Positions 51,152 to 60,917 of a stretch of 64,000 bases of DNA are shown here, one piece after another. The notes beneath the pieces are model-generated. The model was not told the DNA's origin. It searched no databases and saw nothing but the letters and a program-made list of their open reading frames with translations. The translations under genes were made by a program, and so were the position numbers. The DNA is taken from the NCBI GenBank assembly GCA_942493385.1, contig OW818699.1, positions 744,001-808,000 on the forward strand. Direction: 5' to 3'. The stretch comes from UBA8389 sp942493385. Lineage in GTDB: Bacteria > Bacteroidota > Bacteroidia > Bacteroidales > UBA1402. How positions within the stretch are numbered: position 1 is the first letter of the stretch; every line of letters begins with the position of its first letter.

Positions 51152-53104
51152 TTAATGAGTATCTTCCCCCGCTTCGCTGGCATAGATACTTTTTGGGCAT
51201 AGTTCTATGTAGTCAAAGGCAAATTCTGCTTTGTTGTTATCAAGTACCTGTTTGAATCGCAGATAGTGGTCTTCGGTGCCCGACAAATACCTTGTAGTCA
51301 GAATACGACGGATCCAATTCCCCTGACCTCGGGAAACTGTGTAACCACCACCAGTATAAGCGCGAACAACATCTGCCCCTTTCATGTAACCTCTATTCCG
51401 CAAGGCCTTATCAATTGCCTTATTTGCTTCAACATAATTAGTAACAGTAGTGCTGGTGGCAGTATAATCCCGGACCCAGCCGATAGCAGGGTTGGTTCCC
51501 TGATAACGCAGATCTAGAGGAATGCCGCAAGGTTGATTATCATAAAACGTTTGGATGATTCCTCGCCCAGGCATGATTACATATCCAAGGCGTATTTCAT
51601 ACGTACCTTCCGGAACAGGAGGTAATTTGAACGCAAAGTCAAATTGATGCAAAAGAACGACTTCGTCACCTTGATAACACCAAAAGTTAATAAGGTGTCG
51701 GTTTCTTACCGATAAAAGTGTTTCATCTGTAAAAATAAAGTTTTTCACAGAACCGGCTTTGAAGCCGGTGCAAGTGATAGTCCCTGGACGACCTCGGGCA
51801 CCACTTGACATAAAATCGGGTGAGAGCGTCGTTGCGTCAAAACGAAATCTGGTATTAAAGACTTTATCACGCGTATCAACATCATAAACCAAAATATCAT
51901 CAATGTAATGGTAAACACCATTGATAGCACTTTGATCGACCGACGATTCAGAAGGGGCATAAACTTTTACACCTCGAAAAGTGTAAACGCCACCTACCCC
52001 TGCACGGTTAATAAACAACCCTTCGGGAGGAGCGCTGCAACGAAGCAGCGTATGAGGGCACATGGTCTCATAGTAATCAGTTACATCTGCTAATAGACCG
52101 TCATTCAATTGCGTCTTTATATCTCCCGTAACAGTTAGTTCATTGTAGTTGCCCAAACGATCCAAAAAATGATAGGCAACAAAGCGATTCAATGGATTCT
52201 TTGGGTTTCTGTAATCGTTATCATACTTGCCTGCATCCTCTGGATAAGTTGCATTGTATGTCTGCTTGGCAAAATCGATCAATTCAGTAAGATTTGTAAT
52301 GCCATGCTCCTCAAAGACAGAATTGCGTTCAATAAAACCGGTATATTTAAACTTACGAACCTTGGGGTAATAGGCAATTTCATTTTCATTACCTGTATGA
52401 TATCTAATGCCAATTTCAGCGGAGTCATCACTGACACTATAAGTCGGATCCAGATAATCACGAAGCTTTTCTTCAAAACCAGTCCTTACGATGGCACTAT
52501 AAAATAAAGAGATCGTAGAGTCTGATTCTAGCATCTCCGGCAATAAGTCGTTGCTGGTGGACAAAACCCGATCGACCGTATGAACGACCCCGTTCTCAAC
52601 AGAATCATCCCGAAGCGTTATCATTGATGCCTTATTGATGAAATACTCGACGTTGCTATTCGCATTGGTATCAACCGATAAACTTAAGTAGCGGTCCAGC
52701 ATGTTAGTTGTCGGAATGACCCCATCGTTCAAATCGGTCGTGAAATAGGTTATTTTGATCAAATGGTTGTAAGCCAGCGTGTCACAATCGGCATCAGTCA
52801 GCTCTGATACTGCAGTTAAGCCCTTTTCTGTCAAGAAATTGCTTATGGCAGTATTCGTTGGGGCAAAACAAGTGTAGGTGCCGTAGGTAGTAAGTAAGTC
52901 ATAAATTTTTGCTCGTTGCAACACAGTGATAAAGTCACTGTATATTGCTTTTCTGTTTTGGAGGTAATCGGTAACCATTTCACCCTTGAATGTGTAAATC
53001 CGATCGTTTGTCAACTTGTCTTCACAGCTGATTGCTAAGAGCGGCAATGCCATTATTAATGCAAAGAACCACTTCCTATAAATAGAATTATTTTTTTTTC
53101 TCAT
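51152..53104 (-). CDS. FAS1 (fasciclin) domain surface lipoprotein, second of three
   Basis: The 650-residue lipoprotein (lipobox LLAISC, Cys27) starts with a FAS1 domain: DFITVLQRAKIYDLLTTYGTYTCFAPTNTAISNFL, then YNHLIKITYFTTDL and VVHTVDRVL. A second FAS1-like unit covers about 180-420 (AYHFLDRLGNY, GVYHYIDDILVYD). A C-terminal beta-sandwich has GTYEIRLGYVIMPGRGIIQTFYD and YLRFKQVLDNNKAEFAFDYIELCP, like a carbohydrate-binding fold. It lies 11 bases after the first susD gene. Confidence 0.87.
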   Translation of the reverse strand: MRKKNNSIYRKWFFALIMALPLLAISCEDKLTNDRIYTFKGEMVTDYLQNRKAIYSDFITVLQRAKIYDLLTTYGTYTCFAPTNTAISNFLTEKGLTAVSELTDADCDTLAYNHLIKITYFTTDLNDGVIPTTNMLDRYLSLSVDTNANSNVEYFINKASMITLRDDSVENGVVHTVDRVLSTSNDLLPEMLESDSTISLFYSAIVRTGFEEKLRDYLDPTYSVSDDSAEIGIRYHTGNENEIAYYPKVRKFKYTGFIERNSVFEEHGITNLTELIDFAKQTYNATYPEDAGKYDNDYRNPKNPLNRFVAYHFLDRLGNYNELTVTGDIKTQLNDGLLADVTDYYETMCPHTLLRCSAPPEGLFINRAGVGGVYTFRGVKVYAPSESSVDQSAINGVYHYIDDILVYDVDTRDKVFNTRFRFDATTLSPDFMSSGARGRPGTITCTGFKAGSVKNFIFTDETLLSVRNRHLINFWCYQGDEVVLLHQFDFAFKLPPVPEGTYEIRLGYVIMPGRGIIQTFYDNQPCGIPLDLRYQGTNPAIGWVRDYTATSTTVTNYVEANKAIDKALRNRGYMKGADVVRAYTGGGYTVSRGQGNWIRRILTTRYLSGTEDHYLRFKQVLDNNKAEFAFDYIELCPKSIYASEAGEDTH

Positions 53105-53115
53105 AGCCTAAAATA

Positions 53116-54807
53116 TTATTCAGTGATTGATGAGCTTGATTCGTTGATGTAAGCAGGATTCTGAATCAGTAAAGGGTTGATTTTCAATTCATCTTTGTTG
53201 TATGGGAAATAAAGTGAATTCGGCGAAATCATCTTTTTTCGCATGGCGACTTGATTTTCAGTATACTTTCTAACGGCAAAATTAATGAGACGCGTATTGT
53301 TCCCATCCCGTCTAGCCAAACGTACAAGGTCAAACCAACGTTTTCCTTCGAAGAGCAATTCCCTTTGTCGTTCTCCCAAAATCAATTCTTCCATCGTGTT
53401 ACGTGATGTGGCGTACGCATCGTAAATAAGCGTGTCTGTACGACCGAAAGTTATGTTGTTCGCTCTGTTATAGATGGCAGAAACCAATGAAAATGCTGAA
53501 TTGTAATGTGCTTTCTGTTCCGGTGTGATGGACGTCGAACTGACTTCGCCAGCCATCTCCACTTCTGCCTCTGCCTTCATCAACATGATATCGGTCAATC
53601 GGTAAACTATCCAGTTTGCATAATTTGTACTACGTCTAACGATGTTTACAGAGCTAGGATTGCCTGCACCAGAATTGTTGAACGATGTACTCAAACGAGT
53701 ATATTTATCAATCGCATAACTACCACTGGATTCTTCCATGGTTTCAAAATAACGGCAATCCGTGTACTTGAAAATCTCATTGGTACCGGATGAGACACTT
53801 TTAAAAAGGTACTCTGCTGGGCTGAGATAACCAACCCTATTGGAGGATGAGCCATAGTAACTTGGCACAAAAGAATTCCGGACAGCCGCATTTTCTTGAA
53901 AATCCAACTCCAAAATACTTTCAAAAGAGTGACCTGTTCCAAAAATCTCCGTATACGCGTTACCCGTTAAAGAGCCACTAACCAATTCGTTGATCAAGGG
54001 GTACTTGCCATACAGTTTCAGCTTGGTTTTTGTATTGTTCTTTTCGGTGTCGTACGCTTTAATCTTGGTATCTATCACCATATCGCAATACTTGATGCTG
54101 TTTTCATAATCCTGTTTCCATAAATACATGTCAGCTAGAATGGCATAAATGCTGGTGCGGGTGATTCTTCCGGTATTGCTGGTTGCTATGGGGTATTTCT
54201 TAATTGCATCTTCTTTTACCAGTTCAAGGTCGGCTATGATGTTTGTCAGCACTTCATCAAAAGGCGTGGCTGCAACTTTATAGACCTGATTATCATCAAT
54301 AGATGGAGCTGTAACAAAAGGCACATCTCTAAATGTACGTATCAGGTAGAAATAGCATAAGTTCCGAAGGGCGGTTACCTCAGCAATATTTGCCTTCAGT
54401 TCTGACGGCGTGTAATTGGGATCAATTGCCTGTACCTTGGGCGCATAGAACATGACGGTATTACAACGGTTTATTACATTGTAGAAACCAGTCCATGTCG
54501 TATATGGGTTGGTCTCCAAAAGATTGCCTTTCAACATTTGACTTTCAGTATCGGGTGTAGACAAACCAGGTACAATGTTGTCAGAACGCAATTCGCCCCA
54601 AATAGCCATTCGAGAGATACAATCTGAAGTGACCAAAGCATCATAACAACCGGTTACGGCATTTGCCACATCCGCTTTTTCATTCCAATAGTTTTCAAGT
54701 ACGATATCATTCAGCGGAAGGATACTCAGAAAATCAGAACAGGATGACAGTACCATTCCAATGCAACAAGCCCGACCAAGATTCTTTATGTTTTTATTTA
54801 TTTTCAT
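53116..54807 (-). CDS. SusD/RagB-family lipoprotein (first pair)
   Basis: The 563-residue lipoprotein has a lipobox VLSSC (Cys23). SusD signs are YWNEKADVANAVTGCYDAL, ALRNLCYFYLIRTFRDVPFVT, DIMLMKAEAEVEMAG and ELLFEGKRWFDLVRLARRDG. The ATG at 54807 is used; an in-frame TTG at 54825 would overlap the susC stop. The pair with the susC gene 14 bases upstream is standard. Confidence 0.95.
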   Translation of the reverse strand: MKINKNIKNLGRACCIGMVLSSCSDFLSILPLNDIVLENYWNEKADVANAVTGCYDALVTSDCISRMAIWGELRSDNIVPGLSTPDTESQMLKGNLLETNPYTTWTGFYNVINRCNTVMFYAPKVQAIDPNYTPSELKANIAEVTALRNLCYFYLIRTFRDVPFVTAPSIDDNQVYKVAATPFDEVLTNIIADLELVKEDAIKKYPIATSNTGRITRTSIYAILADMYLWKQDYENSIKYCDMVIDTKIKAYDTEKNNTKTKLKLYGKYPLINELVSGSLTGNAYTEIFGTGHSFESILELDFQENAAVRNSFVPSYYGSSSNRVGYLSPAEYLFKSVSSGTNEIFKYTDCRYFETMEESSGSYAIDKYTRLSTSFNNSGAGNPSSVNIVRRSTNYANWIVYRLTDIMLMKAEAEVEMAGEVSSTSITPEQKAHYNSAFSLVSAIYNRANNITFGRTDTLIYDAYATSRNTMEELILGERQRELLFEGKRWFDLVRLARRDGNNTRLINFAVRKYTENQVAMRKKMISPNSLYFPYNKDELKINPLLIQNPAYINESSSSITE

Positions 54808-54821
54808 CTCCTTAACTTTTA

Positions 54822-57800
54822 TCAAAATGCAATAGTGATACCTCCAGTAATTGACTTAGCCTTAGGTGTCTGCGACTTATCCATACTTATGCCATAACCA
54901 CCATAACCTACTTCAGGATCGGATCCGGAGTATTTGGTCAGGAAGAAAACATTGTTTGCGCTGACATTAATTCTTAACTGACTCATGCCAAGTTGTTTAG
55001 CAATAGCCGGATCGATGGAGTAGGATAACTGCACGTAGTTGAGACGAATGAAAGAACCATCTTCAACAAAACGGTCGCTGCCCAACCAATTGTATCCACT
55101 CCGATTCATAGCACGTGGAATGACAGTAAGGTCACCTTCCGTCCGCCAGCGCCAGTTTACAGCCTTGCTCTGATTATTGTTACTGTACATGTTTTCAGCA
55201 TTCATCCGTCCCATATTGACGATCTTATTTCCAAAACGGAAATTGAACTGATTGTTTAATGTTAGGCGACCATAGTTGAACTTAATACCGAAGCCACCAG
55301 TGATTTTTGGAAGTGAGCTACCCAAATACACAATATCGAGCTCATTAATATTACCATCATTGTTAATATCCTCGTACTTGGCATCACCACCCTTAAAAAT
55401 ATATTCCGCGGTGGTGCCATAGCAAAAGTACATGGGTTTTGTCCTGCCTGTTTCATTAAGGATTACTTCTCCATTGGTATTACGGACGACAGGAGCATCG
55501 GGACCAGAAACGCCTTTCACCTCATTCACGCTGTAATCGCTGTATTGATAAACACCCTTGTATCGAAAACCATAAATGGTACCGAAAGCATTCTTCAATT
55601 GTATGCGTGTGAGATACGAACCATTGGAACGATTGAATGGACTATTCAGCCCATCAAGAACCGTTTTGTCCATTTCGATGATCTGGTTCGAGTTGTTCGC
55701 AAAAGAAAGATTGAAATCCGTTGAGAACTTACCCTTACGAACTAGACCGTAACCGTTCAAATTTAACTCCCAACCATTGTTTCTCATACTCCCTCCATTC
55801 ACATTGGAAAGTGAGGAGAAACCTGAAGAAGTGGGAATTCCCTGATTAGGCATCAATAAGTCGGATGTCAACTGCGTATAAAGGTTGATGTCTGACGTAA
55901 CCTTGTCATTGAAGAAGCCTAAATCGAACCCAATATTATAGGTTTCTTTCGATTCCCATCTCAAATTGCTTAGTCGAATGTTGCTGGGAAAGATGGAGGT
56001 TTCATTGATGTAGGAGTTTCCTTGACTATACCTGCTGAAAAACAAGTAATCTCCACCAGGCTGATTCCCTACCTTTCCCCAACCTGGGCGAACTGAAAGC
56101 ATGGATAGCCATTTTATATTCTTCATGAACTCTTCATCCGAAATGTTCCAACGCAGCGAGATGGCTGGGAAATTGCCCCAACGTTGCGCTGGCCCAAATT
56201 TTGTGGACCCGTCTCGACGAATGGAGAAATCTGCCATATATTTGCCCTTATAGGCATAGTGCGACGAGAATGTAAAATAGATACTACGCCACTCACCGGC
56301 TCCAGTTGAGAAGCCATTGATGATTGCTTCGGCAGCTGGTGAAGTAATGGTTCCAGAAGGCAATCCATTCACTGCAGTAGCTTGAGAACTGGAGTTGCCT
56401 GAGGTTGTTTGACCACGCAACATGGCCATGAATGAATGATCTTGATTCTTGAAGTAGGGTACGAACGTCATTGTATGTGTCGTTGTGATACCAAGACTCT
56501 TGTATGCATTTGATGAAGTTGCGTTTGCATTCGAAGCAGACCAACCGGATGTAATAAGAGAAGAAGGATAAAACTGGTCATTGTATTTGTTGTTGATGCT
56601 GAATACGACCTTACCTTCATATTTCAACTGGGTTTTTGTAGCCTCTACCCCAAGTAAGTTATAGACCAATTGGAACTCAGGAACCACACTGTTGCTACGC
56701 TCTTGATCCTTTGCCAGCATTGCAAGGGCAACTGGATTGACCATGCCACGTTGATCGGAAAGTGCACTTGAAGAATTTGAAAGCATTTGATAATAGTTGC
56801 CCGTGGATACTCCAAATCGATCTTCCTCATAAATGGACAGATTTGGCATCTTCGTATTGGCTAAGGACAACAAGCTGGTGCCAGAATAGTTTTTGCTATT
56901 TTCCGTGTGAGTCAACGAAAAGTTCGTAACAATCTTGATACGGTCTGAAACAAAGTAATCCAATGCCACACGAGTGGAAAAAATATCCAACTTTTGACCA
57001 ATAACGGAGCCGGATTCTGTATCATAACCACCGGATATACGGAAATTGGCTTTTTCACCACCACCAGAAACTGAAACAAAATGATTTGTTTGTTGACCAT
57101 TTTGAACAACCGCTTTTCTCCAATCGGTATTGTTGTTGTACATCTGATATTCGGAGTAAGTCGGATCGTAGTTGAATTCTATAATATTTGCGGCCGTATT
57201 ACTCAATGCGGTATTGAAATAAGCCTCTTTCATCAACATCGTATATTCATCACCATTCATCATCTTATAACCCTCAGGTTGATAAGTGCCTGTCAAACGG
57301 AGCGAATAGGTAACGACGGAACGTCCACGACTTCCACGCTTGGTCTTGATGTCGATGACACCGTTTGCACCCTGTGAACCCCATATTGCTGTGGCAGCTG
57401 CATCTTTCATGACGGAGATGCTTTCAATATCCTCTGGATTAACATTCAGCAACTGGGCGAACTTCTCTTCGTTGGCATTGTTGTAGTCGAAATCACTGTT
57501 TTCATCCGTTTCCCAGACATTTCCGTCAACAACAATAAGTGGTTCCGAATTTCCATTGATGGAAGACACACCACGCAAACGCATCGTTGTCCCTGCACCC
57601 AAATTCCCTGAATTGGCAACGATGTCCAAACCAGAGATGCGACCCTGCAAAGCCTCACTAATGTTTGTAAAGGGCAAGCCTTCAAACTCTTTGGCACTGA
57701 TTAACTGAGAGGCACTTGATATTTCGCGCTGCGGAATGGCAAGTCCACCAGTTTCCATTTTTTTCTTAGAACTGACAACGACTTCTTTTAATTGTGTGTC

Positions 57801-58106
57801 GCTTATCATCCGAACCTTAAAGTAGGTGCCCTTGATGGGAATAACCTGTGTTTTGGAACCAACACTGGATATCATGATCATATCCTTTGGATCTTTCACT
57901 TTAAAAGAAAAATTACCATTGATATCGGTTACGCAATGGGCAACGATACGGTTTGACACATCCACTTCTTTCACGTTTACCAATGCCATCGGACCATATT
58001 CGTCATAGACATTTCCACTTACGATTGTCCCCGCTGTTTGAGCCTTTAATAGACCTGGTACCATTAGGAGAACCAGTAGCAAACAATTGATTATATACTT
58101 TCTCAT
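54822..58106 (-). CDS. SusC/RagA-family TonB-dependent receptor (first pair)
   Basis: The 1094-residue protein has a signal peptide (YIINCLLLVLLMVPGLLKAQ), a carboxypeptidase-like domain (IVSGNVYDEYGPMALVNVKE), a plug with EPLIVVDGNVW and NPEDIESISVMKDAAATAIWGSQG, and a long barrel with GSTKFGPAQRWGNFPAISLRW and FVEDGSFIRLNYVQLSYS near the C-terminus. It starts 4 bases after the first FAS1 gene and is followed by its susD. It probably imports the oligosaccharide bound by that lipoprotein. Confidence 0.96.
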   Translation of the reverse strand: MRKYIINCLLLVLLMVPGLLKAQTAGTIVSGNVYDEYGPMALVNVKEVDVSNRIVAHCVTDINGNFSFKVKDPKDMIMISSVGSKTQVIPIKGTYFKVRMISDTQLKEVVVSSKKKMETGGLAIPQREISSASQLISAKEFEGLPFTNISEALQGRISGLDIVANSGNLGAGTTMRLRGVSSINGNSEPLIVVDGNVWETDENSDFDYNNANEEKFAQLLNVNPEDIESISVMKDAAATAIWGSQGANGVIDIKTKRGSRGRSVVTYSLRLTGTYQPEGYKMMNGDEYTMLMKEAYFNTALSNTAANIIEFNYDPTYSEYQMYNNNTDWRKAVVQNGQQTNHFVSVSGGGEKANFRISGGYDTESGSVIGQKLDIFSTRVALDYFVSDRIKIVTNFSLTHTENSKNYSGTSLLSLANTKMPNLSIYEEDRFGVSTGNYYQMLSNSSSALSDQRGMVNPVALAMLAKDQERSNSVVPEFQLVYNLLGVEATKTQLKYEGKVVFSINNKYNDQFYPSSLITSGWSASNANATSSNAYKSLGITTTHTMTFVPYFKNQDHSFMAMLRGQTTSGNSSSQATAVNGLPSGTITSPAAEAIINGFSTGAGEWRSIYFTFSSHYAYKGKYMADFSIRRDGSTKFGPAQRWGNFPAISLRWNISDEEFMKNIKWLSMLSVRPGWGKVGNQPGGDYLFFSRYSQGNSYINETSIFPSNIRLSNLRWESKETYNIGFDLGFFNDKVTSDINLYTQLTSDLLMPNQGIPTSSGFSSLSNVNGGSMRNNGWELNLNGYGLVRKGKFSTDFNLSFANNSNQIIEMDKTVLDGLNSPFNRSNGSYLTRIQLKNAFGTIYGFRYKGVYQYSDYSVNEVKGVSGPDAPVVRNTNGEVILNETGRTKPMYFCYGTTAEYIFKGGDAKYEDINNDGNINELDIVYLGSSLPKITGGFGIKFNYGRLTLNNQFNFRFGNKIVNMGRMNAENMYSNNNQSKAVNWRWRTEGDLTVIPRAMNRSGYNWLGSDRFVEDGSFIRLNYVQLSYSIDPAIAKQLGMSQLRINVSANNVFFLTKYSGSDPEVGYGGYGISMDKSQTPKAKSITGGITIAF

Positions 58107-58110
58107 TGTC

Positions 58111-60672
58111 TTACTTTTTCGAATTTATGGCATTGATTTTCGTTGCAAACTGACTGGTCGAATACATCAAAGGTTTGTCAATCTGATGGATAACAGCAAA
58201 GGATGAAGTCTCGATTTGGTCGGCTCTCGTTATATCCTTGTTATTATACTGATACTCACGTGCCATAAGGTTTCGTAGGTTCGCATTGTCAGTCACATGG
58301 CGCAGGTTTTTTGCAGCGTCTGTAATGCTGATTCCGTCGTTGTTTGCTTCTACGCTAAGCTTGTAAAAGCGGCTGTTAGCAGCATTCAAGTAGGCCGTTT
58401 CGTAGTTTCCAACAGATGTGCCGCCGCCAATGTACAACGAGTTGTCCTGAATATGATATTTGACAAACGCATTGATTTTGTTCTTAAGAGCATCCTTCGG
58501 TGGCCCATCAGCAAGTGCATCAATTTGTTCCCAAGTAGGTAATAGCAAACTGTCCTGAAGTTCCTTAATGGATTCATTTGTTGGCACATATACCGTATAA
58601 TGGTAAGTGTTGAACATGTTGAGATTGGTGCTGCCGCAAGCATATAAACTTTCACGGACTGTTTCAAAGAACGTAGTACCTTTCAATAAGTCGAAAAATC
58701 TTTTGAATTCATCATGTTCATTCAAAATGTCGTATACTGATTTCTCACAGGTCAATATGGGGCCATCTTTAATAATGTATGTTTTACCATTACCCTCGCG
58801 CGATTCATCGTAAATTTCACTAACAGTAAGTTCTGTCTTGTTTTCAATTTGGTAACTTCCTGCCACTTTCATAACGCCTTCTCCGCCGGCAACATTGCTG
58901 ACTTTAATAGTGCCTCCATTCTTAGTCTGGTGGTAGGTGTTACCATCTTCAACATTACCGATGACAATGTGATTGTCGAGCATGTCTTGAAGACGGTCCA
59001 AAATCACTGCCTGTGAGGCCATGCCTATGGAGTCTTTTTGACCGGTCGATACGTTATAATTCCACATGCTGGCTTTAACTCGTTCGTTGACTGTCGCTGC
59101 TTTTGCATCGTACCAAAAGCGAAACAATTTTGTTGTTGTCTGCCCAAATGATACCGGATCAATGTATTGTAACAGCGCATCGTTGGTAGGTATGAAAAAA
59201 CTATAGTAGGCTTCCATAGAATTAAGGTAGGCATAGTACTGCAGTGTTTCATTATTGATAGCCCAATCGAAAATCTTCATATTATCATTGATTAAGGCTG
59301 GAAAAGAGACTGCAGAATAAGCTGTTGGACTGAAAACCCTGTTTGTTAAATAGATAGCTCCGTTGCATCCAAGAATGACGCTATCAACAGCACCGATCGA
59401 TAAGCCCATTACGTTGCTGGCATCGTTAAGAACAGTGGGAAATTTGCTTGGCACCGAACTGATAAAGGAGTTCAGCATGTTGTTATTGATCAGTTTGGAT
59501 ATGACATCATCTGGCACATTATCTAAAGTGCCGTAATATTTTTTTAAAACTTTTCCACCTTCATTGTTGAAGTAATTTTCTAAAGCTGTATTGGTTGGAA
59601 CAATCATTACTGCCATGTTTTCCTGCATGGCGATAGCGTTGGTAATGGAGATGTCTGTACTCGAAAAGTATCCATTCCATCCTGGGTCAAATTTTAATAA
59701 TGCCACAATTGGTGTGCCATCAGGAGCATTTCCCAACGCATTGCTCCCTTGTGAACGTTTTGAAAAATAGCGTTTCTGATAAACGGAATCGCCATTGGTT
59801 CCATAGATTCGGTTGTAATTTGAAGAAGCTGCAGCATCATAATAGGGAGCAGAGAACCGTTCCACCAATTTGCTGTATAGGGAAGTTGAAGGTTTTTTGC
59901 GAATGATTTCAGCCATATTGTCCAATGGAGTAACCACTTCTGACATTTTGTGGACAAAACCGTTTAAACATTTGATATTTTGTGTTTCGATAGAGACTCC
60001 GTTTACACTGGCATCACCAGACTGGCGCTCTGTTGTATAGTTGAATAAAAAATCATAGTCACTGTTGGTGATCTTATTGAATGTCAGTTGTTTCTCCAAA
60101 AAGTGGATCATGGGAGCAACCGTTAAGTCCTTTAAACAAAGGATACCCTCGGGCTTAGTCTTGAGTTGCGTCCAAAATTTTGAATCTGGCATTTCAGAAG
60201 GAAGTATGCGCGGCACCGAGTCATAAACGGAGACTGCAGTCAAACGACGCATGCAATCACCTTCTCTTGGACCCTCCGTGCTGGATAATGTCATTGTTTG
60301 GTACGCATTGTTAATCATAGCCCCATTCAGAAGTAGTTTCTTCTGAGCGATGGAGAGGTCTTCGTACCTTTTGACTCCCCATGGATTACTTGCATAGAAA
60401 CGATTAAAGGCATTGTCATCTGCTATAAAAAGGGTCTTACTGCCCGTTTTAGCCAGAACGTCCTGATAATCAAGATCCTTAATAAGCTTTAGGAGATTTG
60501 TGTAATTTCCCTCATCGTATAGGTATTGGTTGATGCTGCTACCCAACCAGTCAGGCATCACACTATCTAGATTATATCCGGTGCAGGAAGTGAAAAATCC
60601 ACATTCAGATAGCAGGATACACGCAATAAGCCAGTATCTGGAGTGTTTTCTCTGCTGTGTTTTGTTGATCAT
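58111..60672 (-). CDS. Large FAS1 (fasciclin) repeat lipoprotein, first of three
   Basis: The 853-residue lipoprotein (lipobox GFFTSC, Cys30) contains about four FAS1-like units. Their marks are VLAKTGSKTLFIADDNAFNRF, MAVMIVPTNTALENYF, YYSFFIPTNDALLQYI and YHYTVYVPTNESIKELQDSL. The start at 60672 is chosen because the -7 element at 60732-60739 puts the transcription start near 60725, after the alternative start at 60759. It is the first gene of the locus, and the repeated FAS1 architecture is unusual before a susC gene. Function as a surface glycan- or protein-binding subunit is inferred. Confidence 0.88.
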   Translation of the reverse strand: MINKTQQRKHSRYWLIACILLSECGFFTSCTGYNLDSVMPDWLGSSINQYLYDEGNYTNLLKLIKDLDYQDVLAKTGSKTLFIADDNAFNRFYASNPWGVKRYEDLSIAQKKLLLNGAMINNAYQTMTLSSTEGPREGDCMRRLTAVSVYDSVPRILPSEMPDSKFWTQLKTKPEGILCLKDLTVAPMIHFLEKQLTFNKITNSDYDFLFNYTTERQSGDASVNGVSIETQNIKCLNGFVHKMSEVVTPLDNMAEIIRKKPSTSLYSKLVERFSAPYYDAAASSNYNRIYGTNGDSVYQKRYFSKRSQGSNALGNAPDGTPIVALLKFDPGWNGYFSSTDISITNAIAMQENMAVMIVPTNTALENYFNNEGGKVLKKYYGTLDNVPDDVISKLINNNMLNSFISSVPSKFPTVLNDASNVMGLSIGAVDSVILGCNGAIYLTNRVFSPTAYSAVSFPALINDNMKIFDWAINNETLQYYAYLNSMEAYYSFFIPTNDALLQYIDPVSFGQTTTKLFRFWYDAKAATVNERVKASMWNYNVSTGQKDSIGMASQAVILDRLQDMLDNHIVIGNVEDGNTYHQTKNGGTIKVSNVAGGEGVMKVAGSYQIENKTELTVSEIYDESREGNGKTYIIKDGPILTCEKSVYDILNEHDEFKRFFDLLKGTTFFETVRESLYACGSTNLNMFNTYHYTVYVPTNESIKELQDSLLLPTWEQIDALADGPPKDALKNKINAFVKYHIQDNSLYIGGGTSVGNYETAYLNAANSRFYKLSVEANNDGISITDAAKNLRHVTDNANLRNLMAREYQYNNKDITRADQIETSSFAVIHQIDKPLMYSTSQFATKINAINSKK

Positions 60673-60731
60673 GATATTTTTATTTTGGTTCTTCTGATGA
60701 AATTCAACCTTCAGTTTAGACTCAGTTATCT

Positions 60732-60765
60732 CAAATGTATATTTCGTAGTGAAAAACACATCAAA
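60732..60765 (-). promoter_or_regulatory. Promoter TTTG-N22-TACATTTG of the FAS1-Sus locus
   Basis: On the minus strand TACATTTG (60739-60732) matches TAnnTTTG exactly and TTTG (60765-60762) lies 22 bases upstream, slightly long. The leader to the ATG at 60672 is about 55 bases. CAAATGGGAA at 60823-60832, further upstream, also occurs in the phased boxes at 2958-2967. Confidence 0.6.
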
Positions 60766-60852
60766 TGAATGGTTTTATAAACCTTTAAATCCTAGTGAAT
60801 GCGAAGACTGATAAAATCCTCACAAATGGGAAAAAGAGATGTTGATAAAATG

Positions 60853-60890
60853 GAATCAAGAGGCTGTCTGTATCAACAGCCTCTTGATTC
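60853..60890 (-). terminator. Perfect 15-bp hairpin after the repeat protein gene
   Basis: GAATCAAGAGGCTGT (60853-60867) pairs with ACAGCCTCTTGATTC (60876-60890) around an 8-base loop. Transcription of the surface protein gene (ends at 60918) would run into it, and CATTTTAT follows on that strand. It separates that gene from the FAS1-Sus locus. Confidence 0.75.
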
Positions 60891-60917
60891 TAAATTCAGA
60901 TCATGATTGATTCATGA

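Noticed and set aside
49496..58106. Recent tandem duplication of the SusCD and FAS1 genes
   Set aside because: The two SusC proteins, the two SusD proteins and the three FAS1 proteins differ clearly in sequence and length, so any duplication is old.
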